Shown here: one piece after another, positions 26,541 to 34,743 of the stretch
Layout: each line of letters starts with the position of its first letter
How positions within the stretch are numbered: the first letter of the stretch is position 1
Source of the DNA: RGIG3009 sp045595845
Lineage (GTDB): Bacteria > Bacillota > Clostridia > Oscillospirales > Acutalibacteraceae
NCBI GenBank assembly: GCA_045595845.1
Contig: JAZOBF010000019.1
Location: 6,758 to 70,757, forward strand
Reading direction: 5' to 3'
DNA length: 64,000 nt
Position numbers and translations under genes: made by a program
The notes under the pieces: generated by a model
The model's input: only the letters and a program-made list of their open reading frames with translations
The model's database searches: none
Told to the model about the DNA's origin: nothing

Positions 26541-28258
26541 TTATTTCATTGAAAATGAAGGCCGCAGGATTGTATAGAAATTGTGAGCTGCCAGCGTTGC
26601 CGCAAGTCTGGTTTTGGCATCCTTTTCGTCCTCTGCAAATCCGTCGGACAAATCGTAAAATTTACCGTCACCCGCGTAAATGAAAAGTTGTTCGTCCTCC
26701 TTCGTTTTTATGACGAGCAGGTCACCGATGACAAGATTATGCTCGCGAGCGAGTCGACAACGATCTGACCAACCGCTTTGTAAGTAATTGCGGCCACCGT
26801 ACATAGTGGGGACCATCATATCGCGATAAACAGCACTTCCGTTTAAAGTGTAGATATGCTTATGTTCTCCCGAATCGTAGTCACAATTAGAACAGTAGTA
26901 AATACCGCTTTTCCCTGTCGTTACCGTAGCAAAATCCGTATCGGCGAAAATATTGTCGATACCCAGCGCTTTATTATAAATGGTATTCACAAGGGCAAAG
27001 CCTTTTAGCGTTTCATCGGATGTAATCTCTTCAATCGCCGTGGAGATTTTAGACTGTTCTTCTGTCGTCAAGGTGCGATTAACGGTGATGGCCGCGCACT
27101 TCACGGGGACACCGCCCACCATACCGTCTGTGCTTTCTATGGTAGCACCGTATGGGACATCCGGCTTCACCTTGACCTTATAGCTCACCTGTTTACGAGA
27201 ATTTGCGGGCAATGTAACTGTCCACGAAAGCTTATCTCCGTCCACCATATCGGCAGGTTGTAAAACATCCAGAATTTCTTCTTTTATACGCTCTTTCTCT
27301 TCGGCTGTGTAATAATCGGCACTTCGACATAACATAAAATATTTCCGAATGCCTAATGCTTCACTCGAATCTGTCTGGTCACGGGTAGTATAAAGTTTTA
27401 TACCGCCGCTATCCAGATCGTAACCTAACGCTTGATAATAAACATCATAGGTAAACGCCGCGCAGTTTATATATCCCCAACTGTCACGCGTATAGTCTTC
27501 AGGGCTGAAATAGCCTGCCTTCCAACGATATTCACCATAAGCGTCTTCACCGAAATAGGTGTCAGCATATTGCAGCTTTTCACCACGCATTAAATAGGCA
27601 TTTGCGGTGACGATTACGGCTTCTTGCTCAGGCGTCAAGTCAAGTTTGGGAGATTTTTCGGTGATAAAGTCGTAATTTTCCATCACAAGAGAAGGACGAA
27701 ACACCACATAAAAATCGCAGTTCGAAAGGTTGGCTAAAATCTCATTGGTATCAACTTTTTCGATAGCGTTTGAAAGGTCTACAAGTCCATCTTTATCATA
27801 AATATAATTGTTAACGGCATCGCCTGTTTCTGCCAGCAACAGGTCGCCCACCTTGAGACTTTTTACCTTTACTTTTCGGGAAGGTTCCCCTTGCACGCCC
27901 TCAATGGCACTTTGCTGTTTGTTTCCGCCGTACATACCACTCGGTATCATATTAAGAAGCGTAGCTTCCGCTTTACCCTCTTGTATGGTATCCAGCGTTT
28001 CTTTCGCAGTAGTTAAAAAATTATTTTTGATAACGGTTGTGTTAGAGGTCGCAACCGTATAAATTTTTGTAGCAAGATCTAAATCACGAAAAGTGGAATC
28101 GGAAAGCGCTCGAATGGCATTTGTTATCACAGCCGCATTTTCCGCTTCAACCGCTTTTGCATTTGAATTGTTTACAAACACGATTACACCGGTACCATAA
28201 TTGCCAAAACCAACACGATCGCAACAGCAACAAGGATACCTTTCGTCCTTTTGTTCAT
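26541..28258 (-). pseudogene. NlpC/P60-like secreted protein, frameshifted and internally shortened
   Basis: A good start (ATG at 28258, GAGGTGA Shine-Dalgarno) opens MNKRTKGILVAVAIVLVLAIM, a membrane or signal segment, but hits a stop after about 24 codons. The long frame resumes as GVIVFVNNSNAKAVE one frame over and runs 546 codons from a GTG at 28181. A single-base change near 28190 would join them. The long frame has two copies of a module ending in MYGG...GDLL...YD/LS...F(Y/V)xxxRPS (about 1-160 and 385-546), a Cys-bearing NlpC/P60-like half (INCAAFTYDVYYQALGYDL, about 240) and a DUF11-like strand segment (WTVTLPANSRKQVSYKV). The expected catalytic-His half is missing at LQPADMVDGDKLSW. 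It is probably non-functional or remodelled. Confidence 0.6.
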
Positions 28259-28289
28259 AACAATCACCTCAAGTAATTAATGTGAGATT

Positions 28290-28318
28290 AACATAGCATA
28301 GTCCCCTATGAATTTCAA
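28290..28318 (-). promoter_or_regulatory. Promoter of the NlpC/P60-like gene
   Basis: On the minus strand TTGAAA (28318-28313), a 17-bp spacer and TATGTT (28295-28290) precede the start at 28258. Confidence 0.55.
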
Positions 28319-28484
28319 TCCTTTTCAACCTTAAACTTAAAAATTCTGTGGGCGGCCGTATTATTCCATTTACGCTTCGGTTTTCATGCAACAAAACAAA
28401 ATATTTTTTGCTTTTGTGTTTCATTTTAGTAAGATATATGTTATACTACAATATATATTGGCTTTAGAAAACGGAGGATGTGCC

Positions 28485-30314
28485 ATGTGCGGATTTTGCG
28501 GATTTACCGGACAAATCCAAAACCGAGCCGAACTGTTACAACAGATGGCGGATAAAATCACCCATCGCGGACCGGATTCTCAGGGTGTATATATGGACGA
28601 ACAGCTTGCCATGGCGTTCCGCCGTCTTTCCATCATCGACCTTGAGGGCGGCAGTCAGCCGATTGAAAACGAGGACGGCTCTAAGGTGTTGATGTTCAAC
28701 GGGGAAATCTACAACTATCGCGAACTTCGTCAAGAGTTGTCGGATGCCGGACATATTTTTAAGACTGAAACCGACAGTGAAGTATTGCTTCACGGATTCG
28801 AGGAATGGGATGCGGATCTTCTGTGTCGTTTGCGTGGTATGTTTGCGTTTGCGGTATGGGACAAGCCGTCGAAAGAATTGTTCTTGGCGCGGGATTATTT
28901 CGGTATCAAGCCGATGCACTATACCCTACTCCCCGACGGGCGGCTGATTTTTGCATCGGAAATTAAGTGTATTTTGGAGCATCCCGATTATCAAAAGGAA
29001 TTTAATGAGGCGGCACTGGATAACTATCTATCCTTCCAGTACTCCCTACCCCGCGAGACATTTTTTAAGAATATTTACTGTTTGCAACCCGCGCATTACC
29101 TGCGTTATCGCGACGGTCAGGTAACGGAAACCCGCTATTGGGAGGCGATTTTCCAACCCGACGAGAATATGACGCTCGACGAAGCGGTCAATCAGATAGA
29201 TAAAGTTTTTACCGATTCCGTGGAAGCACACCGTATCAGCGATGTGGAAGTTGGTTGTTTCCTGTCGGGCGGTGTGGATTCTTGCTTTGTCGCCTCGTAT
29301 TTCGGCGGCCAAAAAGCCTTTACCGTCGGTTTTGATAACGGTCAACATTACAACGAAACGAATTTCGCTGCCGAACTTGCCGAGGCGGTGGGAATCGAAC
29401 ATCATAAGCATCTAATTTCGGAAGAAGAATACTGGGATTCGTTACCGAAAGTACAGTATGTATTGGATCAACCGCTCGCCGATCCGGCGTGCGTGGCGTT
29501 ATATGCGGTATCAAAGCTTGCCTCTCAGTATGTGAAAGTGGTACTATCCGGCGAAGGCGCGGATGAATTATTCGGCGGGTATCGCATTTATCATGAACCG
29601 ATGTCGCTGAGGCGATACCAAAAATTGCCGCGCGGCTTGCGGCACGCTCTTGCCGCCGTCGTGCAAGCAATCCCGTTTGATTTTAAGGGGAAGTCTTTTA
29701 TTGTTCGCGGTTCTAAAACGGTGGAAGAACGCTTTATCGGCAACGCCTATATGTTCTCGAAAAAGGAAAAAGAAAGCCTTCTCAAATCCATTCCCGCTAC
29801 CGATCCGACCGTACACACGCAAGAATGGTTTGCGCGTTGCGAGGGATTGGACGATGTGACGCGTATGCAATATGTGGATATTAACCGTTGGATGGTGGGC
29901 GATATTCTGCTCAAGGCCGACCGTATGAGCATGGCACATTCGCTGGAGCTGCGCGTGCCGTTCTTGGATAAGCGCGTGTTTGAAGTAGCCACGCGTATCC
30001 CCACAAAGCACCGCATCGGCGGCGGTACCACCAAATACGCGTTGCGCCTTGCCGCCAAACGGCATATTCCCGAAAAGGATACGGCGCGGGCAAAATTGGG
30101 ATTCCCCGTGCCCGTGCGCGTGTGGCTGCGAAAAGAGGAATATTATAACAAGGTCAAGGCAGCCTTCCTCAGCCCCGCCGCCGAACAGTTCTTCCATACC
30201 GAGGTATTGTTGCGGTTTTTGGACGAACATTATGCGGGAAAACGCGATAACAGCCGTAAGATTTGGACAGTATATATGTTCCTTGTGTGGTATGGTTTAT
30301 ATTTCGAAAACTGA
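28485..30314 (+). CDS. asnB: Asparagine synthase (glutamine-hydrolysing)
   Basis: AsnB makes asparagine from aspartate, ATP and glutamine nitrogen. The 609-residue protein starts MCGFCGFTG, whose Cys2 becomes the N-terminal nucleophile after Met removal. The glutaminase domain (2-210) contains THRGPDSQGVY and FNGEIYNYREL, and the synthetase domain (from about 230) carries the PP-loop SGGVDSCFVA and LSGEGADELFGGY. The start at 28485 has GGAGG upstream; the longer ORF lacks a Shine-Dalgarno. A terminator follows. Confidence 0.95.
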   Translation: MCGFCGFTGQIQNRAELLQQMADKITHRGPDSQGVYMDEQLAMAFRRLSIIDLEGGSQPIENEDGSKVLMFNGEIYNYRELRQELSDAGHIFKTETDSEVLLHGFEEWDADLLCRLRGMFAFAVWDKPSKELFLARDYFGIKPMHYTLLPDGRLIFASEIKCILEHPDYQKEFNEAALDNYLSFQYSLPRETFFKNIYCLQPAHYLRYRDGQVTETRYWEAIFQPDENMTLDEAVNQIDKVFTDSVEAHRISDVEVGCFLSGGVDSCFVASYFGGQKAFTVGFDNGQHYNETNFAAELAEAVGIEHHKHLISEEEYWDSLPKVQYVLDQPLADPACVALYAVSKLASQYVKVVLSGEGADELFGGYRIYHEPMSLRRYQKLPRGLRHALAAVVQAIPFDFKGKSFIVRGSKTVEERFIGNAYMFSKKEKESLLKSIPATDPTVHTQEWFARCEGLDDVTRMQYVDINRWMVGDILLKADRMSMAHSLELRVPFLDKRVFEVATRIPTKHRIGGGTTKYALRLAAKRHIPEKDTARAKLGFPVPVRVWLRKEEYYNKVKAAFLSPAAEQFFHTEVLLRFLDEHYAGKRDNSRKIWTVYMFLVWYGLYFEN

Positions 30315-30320
30315 TTCCCC

Positions 30321-30354
30321 GCCGCCCTGTGCGCAAGATGTCGCACAGGGCGGC
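30321..30354 (+). terminator. asnB terminator
   Basis: GCCGCCCTGTGCG and CGCACAGGGCGGC form a 13-bp stem with an 8-nt loop, followed by TCTTTGTT. Confidence 0.8.
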
Positions 30355-30379
30355 TCTTTGTTAGAACATGTCGAAAGGA

Positions 30380-30408
30380 TTGACAAATCCAAAAATTGCG
30401 GGTATACT
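30380..30408 (+). promoter_or_regulatory. Promoter of the G5/3D gene
   Basis: TTGACA, 17-bp spacer and TATACT lie 39 bp before the start codon. A small hairpin AAAGTCGTG/CACGGCTTT sits between the -10 and the Shine-Dalgarno. Confidence 0.75.
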
Positions 30409-30446
30409 GCCTAAAGTCGTGACACTTTCACGGCTTTGGAGGTTAT

Positions 30447-31466
30447 ATGAAACTGAAAGCGGAGCGCCTTTTGGCTTTCTTGAAACGGCATATCCCCGCG
30501 TGCAGTGCGATCGGAATCGGTGTATTGGCCGTTGTTACACTGTCCGCTATGACCGCATCACTTCGAAATGTAACCATTACGGATGACGGTAAACCCTGCG
30601 CTGTTTTGACACTCTCCCGTGATGAAGACTACATCTTGGCAAGTGCCGGCATTACGCTCAAACCCCAAGATGTCGTGACAGTCACCAAAACCGAAATTGA
30701 TATAAAACGCGCCTTTTCCGTAACCGTTTCGATAGACGGCGGCACCGACACCGTTTTGTGCGTAACAGGCGGTACGGTCGGCGATGCTTTGAAAAGCGCC
30801 GCAATCAATACGCTCACACATACGCTGACTTCACATACGGAGGACGAGGCGTTGCGGGCGGATATGGTCATTCCCGTAAGGATGCTGGAAAATAAAACCC
30901 GCACCGAAACGGAAGTCATCGCGCACGAGACCGTACTCACATACTCGGACGAATTACCGGCAGGCAGTCGCTTGGTAGAACAGGACGGTGTAGCCGGTGA
31001 AAAGACCATCGTATACCGTGATTATTACAAAGACGGCAAGCTGGTAACAACTGAAATTGTAAAGGAAACCGTCACCGCAGAGCCGATTACGGAAGTGGCA
31101 ACCGTCGGGGCAGGAGCATTGTCCATCTCGCCCGAAGCACTCACAATTGATGCAAACGGTGCACCGACCAAATACAAATCGGTACTGACGGGAATCGCTT
31201 GTGCGTACACCGCCAAAGAGGGGGCCCGCACCTCAACGGGTACGATTCCCGCCATCGGCACCGTCGCTGTGAACCCGAAAGTCATTCCCTACGGTTCTAA
31301 GCTCTTTATCGTATCCCAAAGCGGTTATGTATACGGGTACGGCGTTGCGTGTGACACCGGTGGCGGATTGCTGAAGAACAAGATTCTTGTTGATCTGTAT
31401 ATGGATACGCGCGAAGATTGTTTTCAATTCGGCAAGCGACAAGTGAATGTATATATATTGGAATGA
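30447..31466 (+). CDS. Secreted G5 and 3D domain cell-wall protein
   Basis: The 339-residue protein has an N-terminal membrane/signal segment (about 20-38), a DUF348-type ubiquitin-like region (about 45-130), a G5 domain (about 150-220, GEKTIVYRDYYKDGKLV) and a C-terminal 3D domain (about 240-339) with the three conserved aspartates in GVACDTGGG and VDLYMDTREDC. The family includes YabE, YuiC and Rpf-like proteins that bind or cleave peptidoglycan. The 3D fold is a double-psi barrel as in lytic transglycosylase MltA. It probably acts in wall turnover. Confidence 0.88.
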   Translation: MKLKAERLLAFLKRHIPACSAIGIGVLAVVTLSAMTASLRNVTITDDGKPCAVLTLSRDEDYILASAGITLKPQDVVTVTKTEIDIKRAFSVTVSIDGGTDTVLCVTGGTVGDALKSAAINTLTHTLTSHTEDEALRADMVIPVRMLENKTRTETEVIAHETVLTYSDELPAGSRLVEQDGVAGEKTIVYRDYYKDGKLVTTEIVKETVTAEPITEVATVGAGALSISPEALTIDANGAPTKYKSVLTGIACAYTAKEGARTSTGTIPAIGTVAVNPKVIPYGSKLFIVSQSGYVYGYGVACDTGGGLLKNKILVDLYMDTREDCFQFGKRQVNVYILE

Positions 31467-31473
31467 TAAAAAA

Positions 31474-31500
31474 GCGCCTCCCGTCAGGTACGGGAGGTGC
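31474..31500. terminator. Convergent terminator
   Basis: GCGCCTCCCGT/ACGGGAGGTGC forms a stem flanked by AAAAAA on the left and TTTTT on the right, so it can end both the plus-strand 3D gene and the minus-strand TauE pair, whose last stop codon lies inside it. Confidence 0.8.
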
Positions 31501-31861
31501 CTTTTTCGGATTTACAAAACAATTCGCGAAAACCGATATATAACAGCAACAAGCCGAACCCTCGGCGTAACCAATCCGTGTTGACAGCACTTGCCGCCCA
31601 CGCGGCAAGTGCTGAGGTGACGATACCCGCCATCGAGCACCATAACACCGCTTTCCATTCTACGCGGCGGTGGCGGATATGCGAAATCAGCGCGGCGGGA
31701 GCACAAGATAAAAAGTATAACAGGTTAATACCGCCCGCCGTATACTGGTCCACTGCCGCAAACGAGGTAAGGTAAACAATCAGCAACGAGCCACCGCCGA
31801 TGCCAAAACCGCTGATAACACCTGTGATAAGCCCCACTAAAATCGCCAGTGCAATTTTCAA
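31484..31861 (-). CDS. TauE/SafE half-transporter, second of a pair
   Basis: The 125-residue protein has about four membrane helices and the TauE/SafE repeat pattern GLITGVISGFGIGGGSLLIVYL. Full-length family members (about 250 aa) contain two such halves. The start is a TTG overlapping the stop codon of the first half-gene (TTGA), implying coupling. It probably assembles with the gene product of 31858-32217 as a heterodimeric exporter of sulfur-containing or organic anions. Confidence 0.85.
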   Translation of the reverse strand: MKIALAILVGLITGVISGFGIGGGSLLIVYLTSFAAVDQYTAGGINLLYFLSCAPAALISHIRHRRVEWKAVLWCSMAGIVTSALAAWAASAVNTDWLRRGFGLLLLYIGFRELFCKSEKGTSRT

Positions 31862-32217
31862 AGCAACAACACCGCCCTTATCCCGCCGTACAATAAAAGA
31901 ATCCCGAACAAGCGGCGCAACAGGGTAACCGACATGTTACGAAAGAAAATACCCGACAGCACACCGCCCGCCGCACCGCCGATAAGGTACGGCCATGCAA
32001 GTTCATATAAAAAGCCGCCGCGAAGAAAAAACACAATGAGCGATACGATGGAAAGCGGCACAATAATCGCAATGGAGGTGGCAAACGCGTGCTTTTGCTT
32101 CATGCCTGTCCACGAAGTTAAAAGCGGTACCAAGAATAACCCGCCGCCCGAACCGAACAAGCCGTTCGCTACACCTGCCAGCGCACCCGTGACGATGTAT
32201 TTAATGGTAGGTTTCAT
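31858..32217 (-). CDS. TauE/SafE half-transporter, first of a pair
   Basis: The 119-residue membrane protein has the repeat pattern GALAGVANGLFGSGGGLFLVPLL followed by KQKHAFATSIAIIVPLSIVS. It is half the usual family length. The ATG at 32217 has GGAGGT 6 nt upstream. Its end overlaps the second half-gene by 4 bp. Confidence 0.87.
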   Translation of the reverse strand: MKPTIKYIVTGALAGVANGLFGSGGGLFLVPLLTSWTGMKQKHAFATSIAIIVPLSIVSLIVFFLRGGFLYELAWPYLIGGAAGGVLSGIFFRNMSVTLLRRLFGILLLYGGIRAVLLL

Positions 32218-32277
32218 CCGCACACCTCCGTTTGATTAGGGTGCCCCTAAACATAGACGATATGCAAAACAAAATAA

Positions 32278-32606
32278 ACAAAAACCCCGAGGCCCTTTCA
32301 AAGCCTCGGGGAAGTTAATTGTTGGTTGTTATAGGTTTTTATATTTCAAAATTTGGATTCGCTGATTTTTCACGGTTTGGTTATCCTCAGTACATGGGAC
32401 TATCCCCTTCTTAAATAATTTTCAGGAAACCTCGCATACGAATCATGTGAATCACCTTTTTCATGATAATCAGTTCTTGCTCCTGAGATCAAAACTTAGT
32501 AAACCTTTGGACTCACCTCTTTCGATTTTTTCCGAGGGTTGCTACTCAGCCCACGGGACTCACTCCTTTTCTAAAATCTCGTCTTTTTGTTCTTTTCCCT
32601 TCCGTC
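32278..32606 (-). ncRNA. Candidate non-coding RNA with four internal repeats
   Basis: A minus-strand transcription unit of about 320 nt is bounded by a good promoter (32613-32641) and an intrinsic terminator (32285-32311), with no gene inside. Four similar segments, 45-60 nt apart, each contain a Shine-Dalgarno-like purine run followed by an AGTCC-like tail (minus-strand order: 32567, 32522, 32463, 32412). The first and last share AGTCCC, then RTG, then CTGAG and AACC. One tiny frame (32446-32411, MIRMRGFLKII) has a usable Shine-Dalgarno. I do not recognise an RNA family. Confidence 0.6.
32285..32311 (-). terminator. Terminator of the candidate ncRNA
   Basis: CCCCGAGGC/GCCTCGGGG forms a 9-bp GC-rich stem; on the minus strand it is followed by TTTTTGTTTATTTTG. 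Confidence 0.8.
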
Positions 32607-32612
32607 AATTAT

Positions 32613-32641
32613 ACAATACCACAGATTATGTGCATTGTCAA
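32613..32641 (-). promoter_or_regulatory. Promoter of the candidate ncRNA
   Basis: On the minus strand TTGACA (32641-32636), a 17-bp spacer and TATTGT (32618-32613) fit a housekeeping promoter. A TATAAT a few bases further downstream is spaced 22 bp from the -35 and fits less well. Confidence 0.7.
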
Positions 32642-32753
32642 TAGTTTTTTATAACTTTTTTGAAAAATTTTATTCAACATTTTTCGCACTTGACGAATGC
32701 ATGGAAAAACGCTAATATAATAGTAGTAGTAAATAAGAAACGGAGAATGGTAT

Positions 32754-33056
32754 ATGTCCCAAGAATACGGAAACGATATTGTCACCGTTGTAGACGACGA
32801 GGGCAATCAACATGAATTTGAAATTTTGGATATGATTGAAACCGACGACGGTCGCTATGTGGCACTGTTGCCAATCTATCATGATCCGAGCGAAATGCTG
32901 AACGATGACGGCGAACTCGTTATTTTGACCGTCAAAGAAGAAAACGGTGAAGACCTGCTTTTACCCATTGAGGACGATGATGAATTTGACGAGATCGCGG
33001 AGATCTTTGAAGAACGATTGTCCGAGCTCTACGAAGTAGAGGAAATGGAGCAATAA
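32754..33056 (+). CDS. DUF1292 domain protein
   Basis: The 100-residue acidic protein has the DUF1292 (YrzB-like) pattern: NDIVTVVDDEGNQHEFEILDMIE, then GRYVALLP and VILTVKEENGEDLLLPIEDDDEFDEI. The family is widespread in Firmicutes and of unknown function. A TTGACG with TAATAT at 17 bp lies upstream, and a GGAG Shine-Dalgarno before the ATG. Confidence 0.88.
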   Translation: MSQEYGNDIVTVVDDEGNQHEFEILDMIETDDGRYVALLPIYHDPSEMLNDDGELVILTVKEENGEDLLLPIEDDDEFDEIAEIFEERLSELYEVEEMEQ

Positions 33057-33265
33057 CGCTTGTCCCCCTGCTCTGTGCGCGGACCACTCCCCTTTTAACC
33101 CTACTACACTGTGCCTTCGGGAGCCTCGCTCCGAAAGCGGATTGCAGACCTCCCGCCTGTGGCGGACGAAGGGAGCGCGAAACTTTTGGGCGGCAACCCA
33201 CCTGCTTCTATTAGTAGCAGGTTATGCGGGGATATTACGGCAGAGCGGGGCAACACACAAAACAA

Positions 33266-33300
33266 AACCGCCCGATACGGAAATTCCGTACCGGGCGGTT
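33266..33300 (-). terminator. Terminator of the histidine phosphatase gene
   Basis: AACCGCCCG..TACGG and CCGTA..CGGGCGGTT make a long stem with a short AAATT loop; the minus-strand side ends in TTTTGTTTTG. The 33057-33265 stretch between this and DUF1292 contains hairpins (for example ACCTGCT/AGCAGGT near 33210) but no gene. Confidence 0.75.
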
Positions 33301-33304
33301 GTAT

Positions 33305-33925
33305 TTATTTATCGGGAATCAACGGCACATAATCGATGGCTTCGGCAACCGGCTCGCGCATCCACAGGGACGGCGACACGCGTAGAGTAAACCCGCATCC
33401 TGCTTCCGCGCCCCACGCCGATACATCGGCTTGCGGCAAGGCGTATGCCGCCATAATTAACATGATGACACCGCCGTGCGTACAAATCACGGCATCGCCA
33501 TCACCTTTTTTCATCACATCTTCGACGATGGATTCAAAAGCCGCCATCACACGCGCCTGGAAAGCTGCCGCATCTTCGCCGTTCGGAATCGCCGTAGATG
33601 CCCCCGTAATCCATTGCTCAAAAGCCTCATCGTATTTCAGTTCTTCCGCGCTCTTGCCGTCCCAATCACCGAAATCACATTCCGAAAGCTCTGTAACCAC
33701 TTCAGCATTGTTATTCGGATACAACACTTCCAGCGTTTGCCGACAGCGAGTAAGCGGGCTGCAGTAAAAATATTTGGCTGCAGGATATACCGCCTCTTCT
33801 TTTTTGCGAAGCAAATCAGCAAGTCCCGTGGGCGAAAGCGGCAAGTCGGTCTGACCGATATACAACCCCCGCTCGTTCCCTTCGGTTAAGCCGTGACGAA
33901 TTACATGAATTTTATAACTTTTCAC
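33305..33925 (-). CDS. Histidine phosphatase (phosphoglycerate mutase-like)
   Basis: The 206-residue protein has the catalytic RHG motif (IHVIRHGLTEGNERGLYIGQTD, about 8-30), SPLTRCRQT near 58 and the second His in CTHGGVIMLI near 150. Members hydrolyse varied phospho-substrates, for example alpha-ribazole phosphate or phosphoglycerate, and the substrate here is unknown. The start is a GTG with AGGAGG. Confidence 0.88.
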   Translation of the reverse strand: MKSYKIHVIRHGLTEGNERGLYIGQTDLPLSPTGLADLLRKKEEAVYPAAKYFYCSPLTRCRQTLEVLYPNNNAEVVTELSECDFGDWDGKSAEELKYDEAFEQWITGASTAIPNGEDAAAFQARVMAAFESIVEDVMKKGDGDAVICTHGGVIMLIMAAYALPQADVSAWGAEAGCGFTLRVSPSLWMREPVAEAIDYVPLIPDK

Positions 33926-34037
33926 AGAAATTTCCTCCTAATATCGGCGGATTCGACAATTTACAAATCGTAATATTTGCGTTATAATAAAAAACCCGCC
34001 GTATAATTTGGGATTTTTAACGATAGGAGCGCTTTAC

Positions 34038-34706
34038 ATGCCAACCGGATTTGCGCGTACTCTGACGCTGTTGCGGAAAGAACGCGGTATCAGTCAAAAA
34101 CAAGCGGCCGCCGCTTTGGATATATCACAGGCATTACTTTCTCACTACGAGAAAGGCATTCGCGAATGCCGCTTGGAGTTTGTTGTGCGCGCCGCCGATT
34201 ATTATAATGTTTCGTGTGACTATCTGCTCGGACGCACACCGGATAAGTCGGGTGCTATGCTGACGGTTGACGATTTGCCCGACGGCGAGACAACTATAAA
34301 AGACGGACGCGCCACCGAAAGTATGTTGCCGGTCCTCAACAAGAAACTGGCACTCAATGCCATCAGCGTATTGTTTGACATACTCAAACGGTGCAAGCAC
34401 AAGGAACTGACGGCAGAAGTATCTGCCTACTTGAATTTGGCCATATACACCGTGTTCCGCAGTCTGTACGCGGCAAATGCCAAAAATCCAAATGCCCTGT
34501 TTTCCCTGCCCGATACCTACTGGCAGCCGACAATCAACGGTATCATGGGTGTCGGTGCCGCCCGTATCAAGAAAATCGCCAAAGATGCGTTTTCGGAAAC
34601 CAAGGCTCCGTCCATGTTACCGGATGCATTATCTAAGTCCTATCCCCTGTTGGCTTCATCACTCATGAATGTGCTGAAAAATGCGGAAGAATCCGCAGAA
34701 TCATAA
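34038..34706 (+). CDS. XRE-family transcriptional regulator
   Basis: The 222-residue protein begins with a Cro/CI helix-turn-helix (about 3-60: LLRKERGISQKQAAAALDISQALLSHYEKGIRECRLEFV, ending DYLLGRTPD). The C-terminal 150 residues are helical with no recognised domain. The ATG at 34038 has AGGAG. It lies alone between a divergent phosphatase gene and a convergent glycosyltransferase gene. Confidence 0.85.
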   Translation: MPTGFARTLTLLRKERGISQKQAAAALDISQALLSHYEKGIRECRLEFVVRAADYYNVSCDYLLGRTPDKSGAMLTVDDLPDGETTIKDGRATESMLPVLNKKLALNAISVLFDILKRCKHKELTAEVSAYLNLAIYTVFRSLYAANAKNPNALFSLPDTYWQPTINGIMGVGAARIKKIAKDAFSETKAPSMLPDALSKSYPLLASSLMNVLKNAEESAES

Positions 34707-34710
34707 GGAA

Positions 34711-34741
34711 AAAATGCGCGAGAATTACTCGCGCATTTTTA
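34711..34741. terminator. Convergent terminator
   Basis: AAAATGCGCGAG/CTCGCGCATTTT with a 6-nt loop sits between the converging HTH and glycosyltransferase genes and has A- and T-runs on both sides. Confidence 0.8.
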
Positions 34742-34743
34742 TT

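Noticed and set aside
26541..28258. Programmed ribosomal frameshift in the NlpC/P60-like gene
   Set aside because: No slippery heptamer or downstream pseudoknot is evident near 28190, and the body also appears internally deleted, so decay is simpler.
29568..30230. A 220-codon minus-strand frame opposite asnB
   Set aside because: Antisense to conserved asnB synthetase domain, without start signals or domain.
33057..33265. Small gene between DUF1292 and the histidine phosphatase
   Set aside because: Open frames there have no Shine-Dalgarno, are low in complexity and have no recognisable product; the stretch mostly consists of hairpins.
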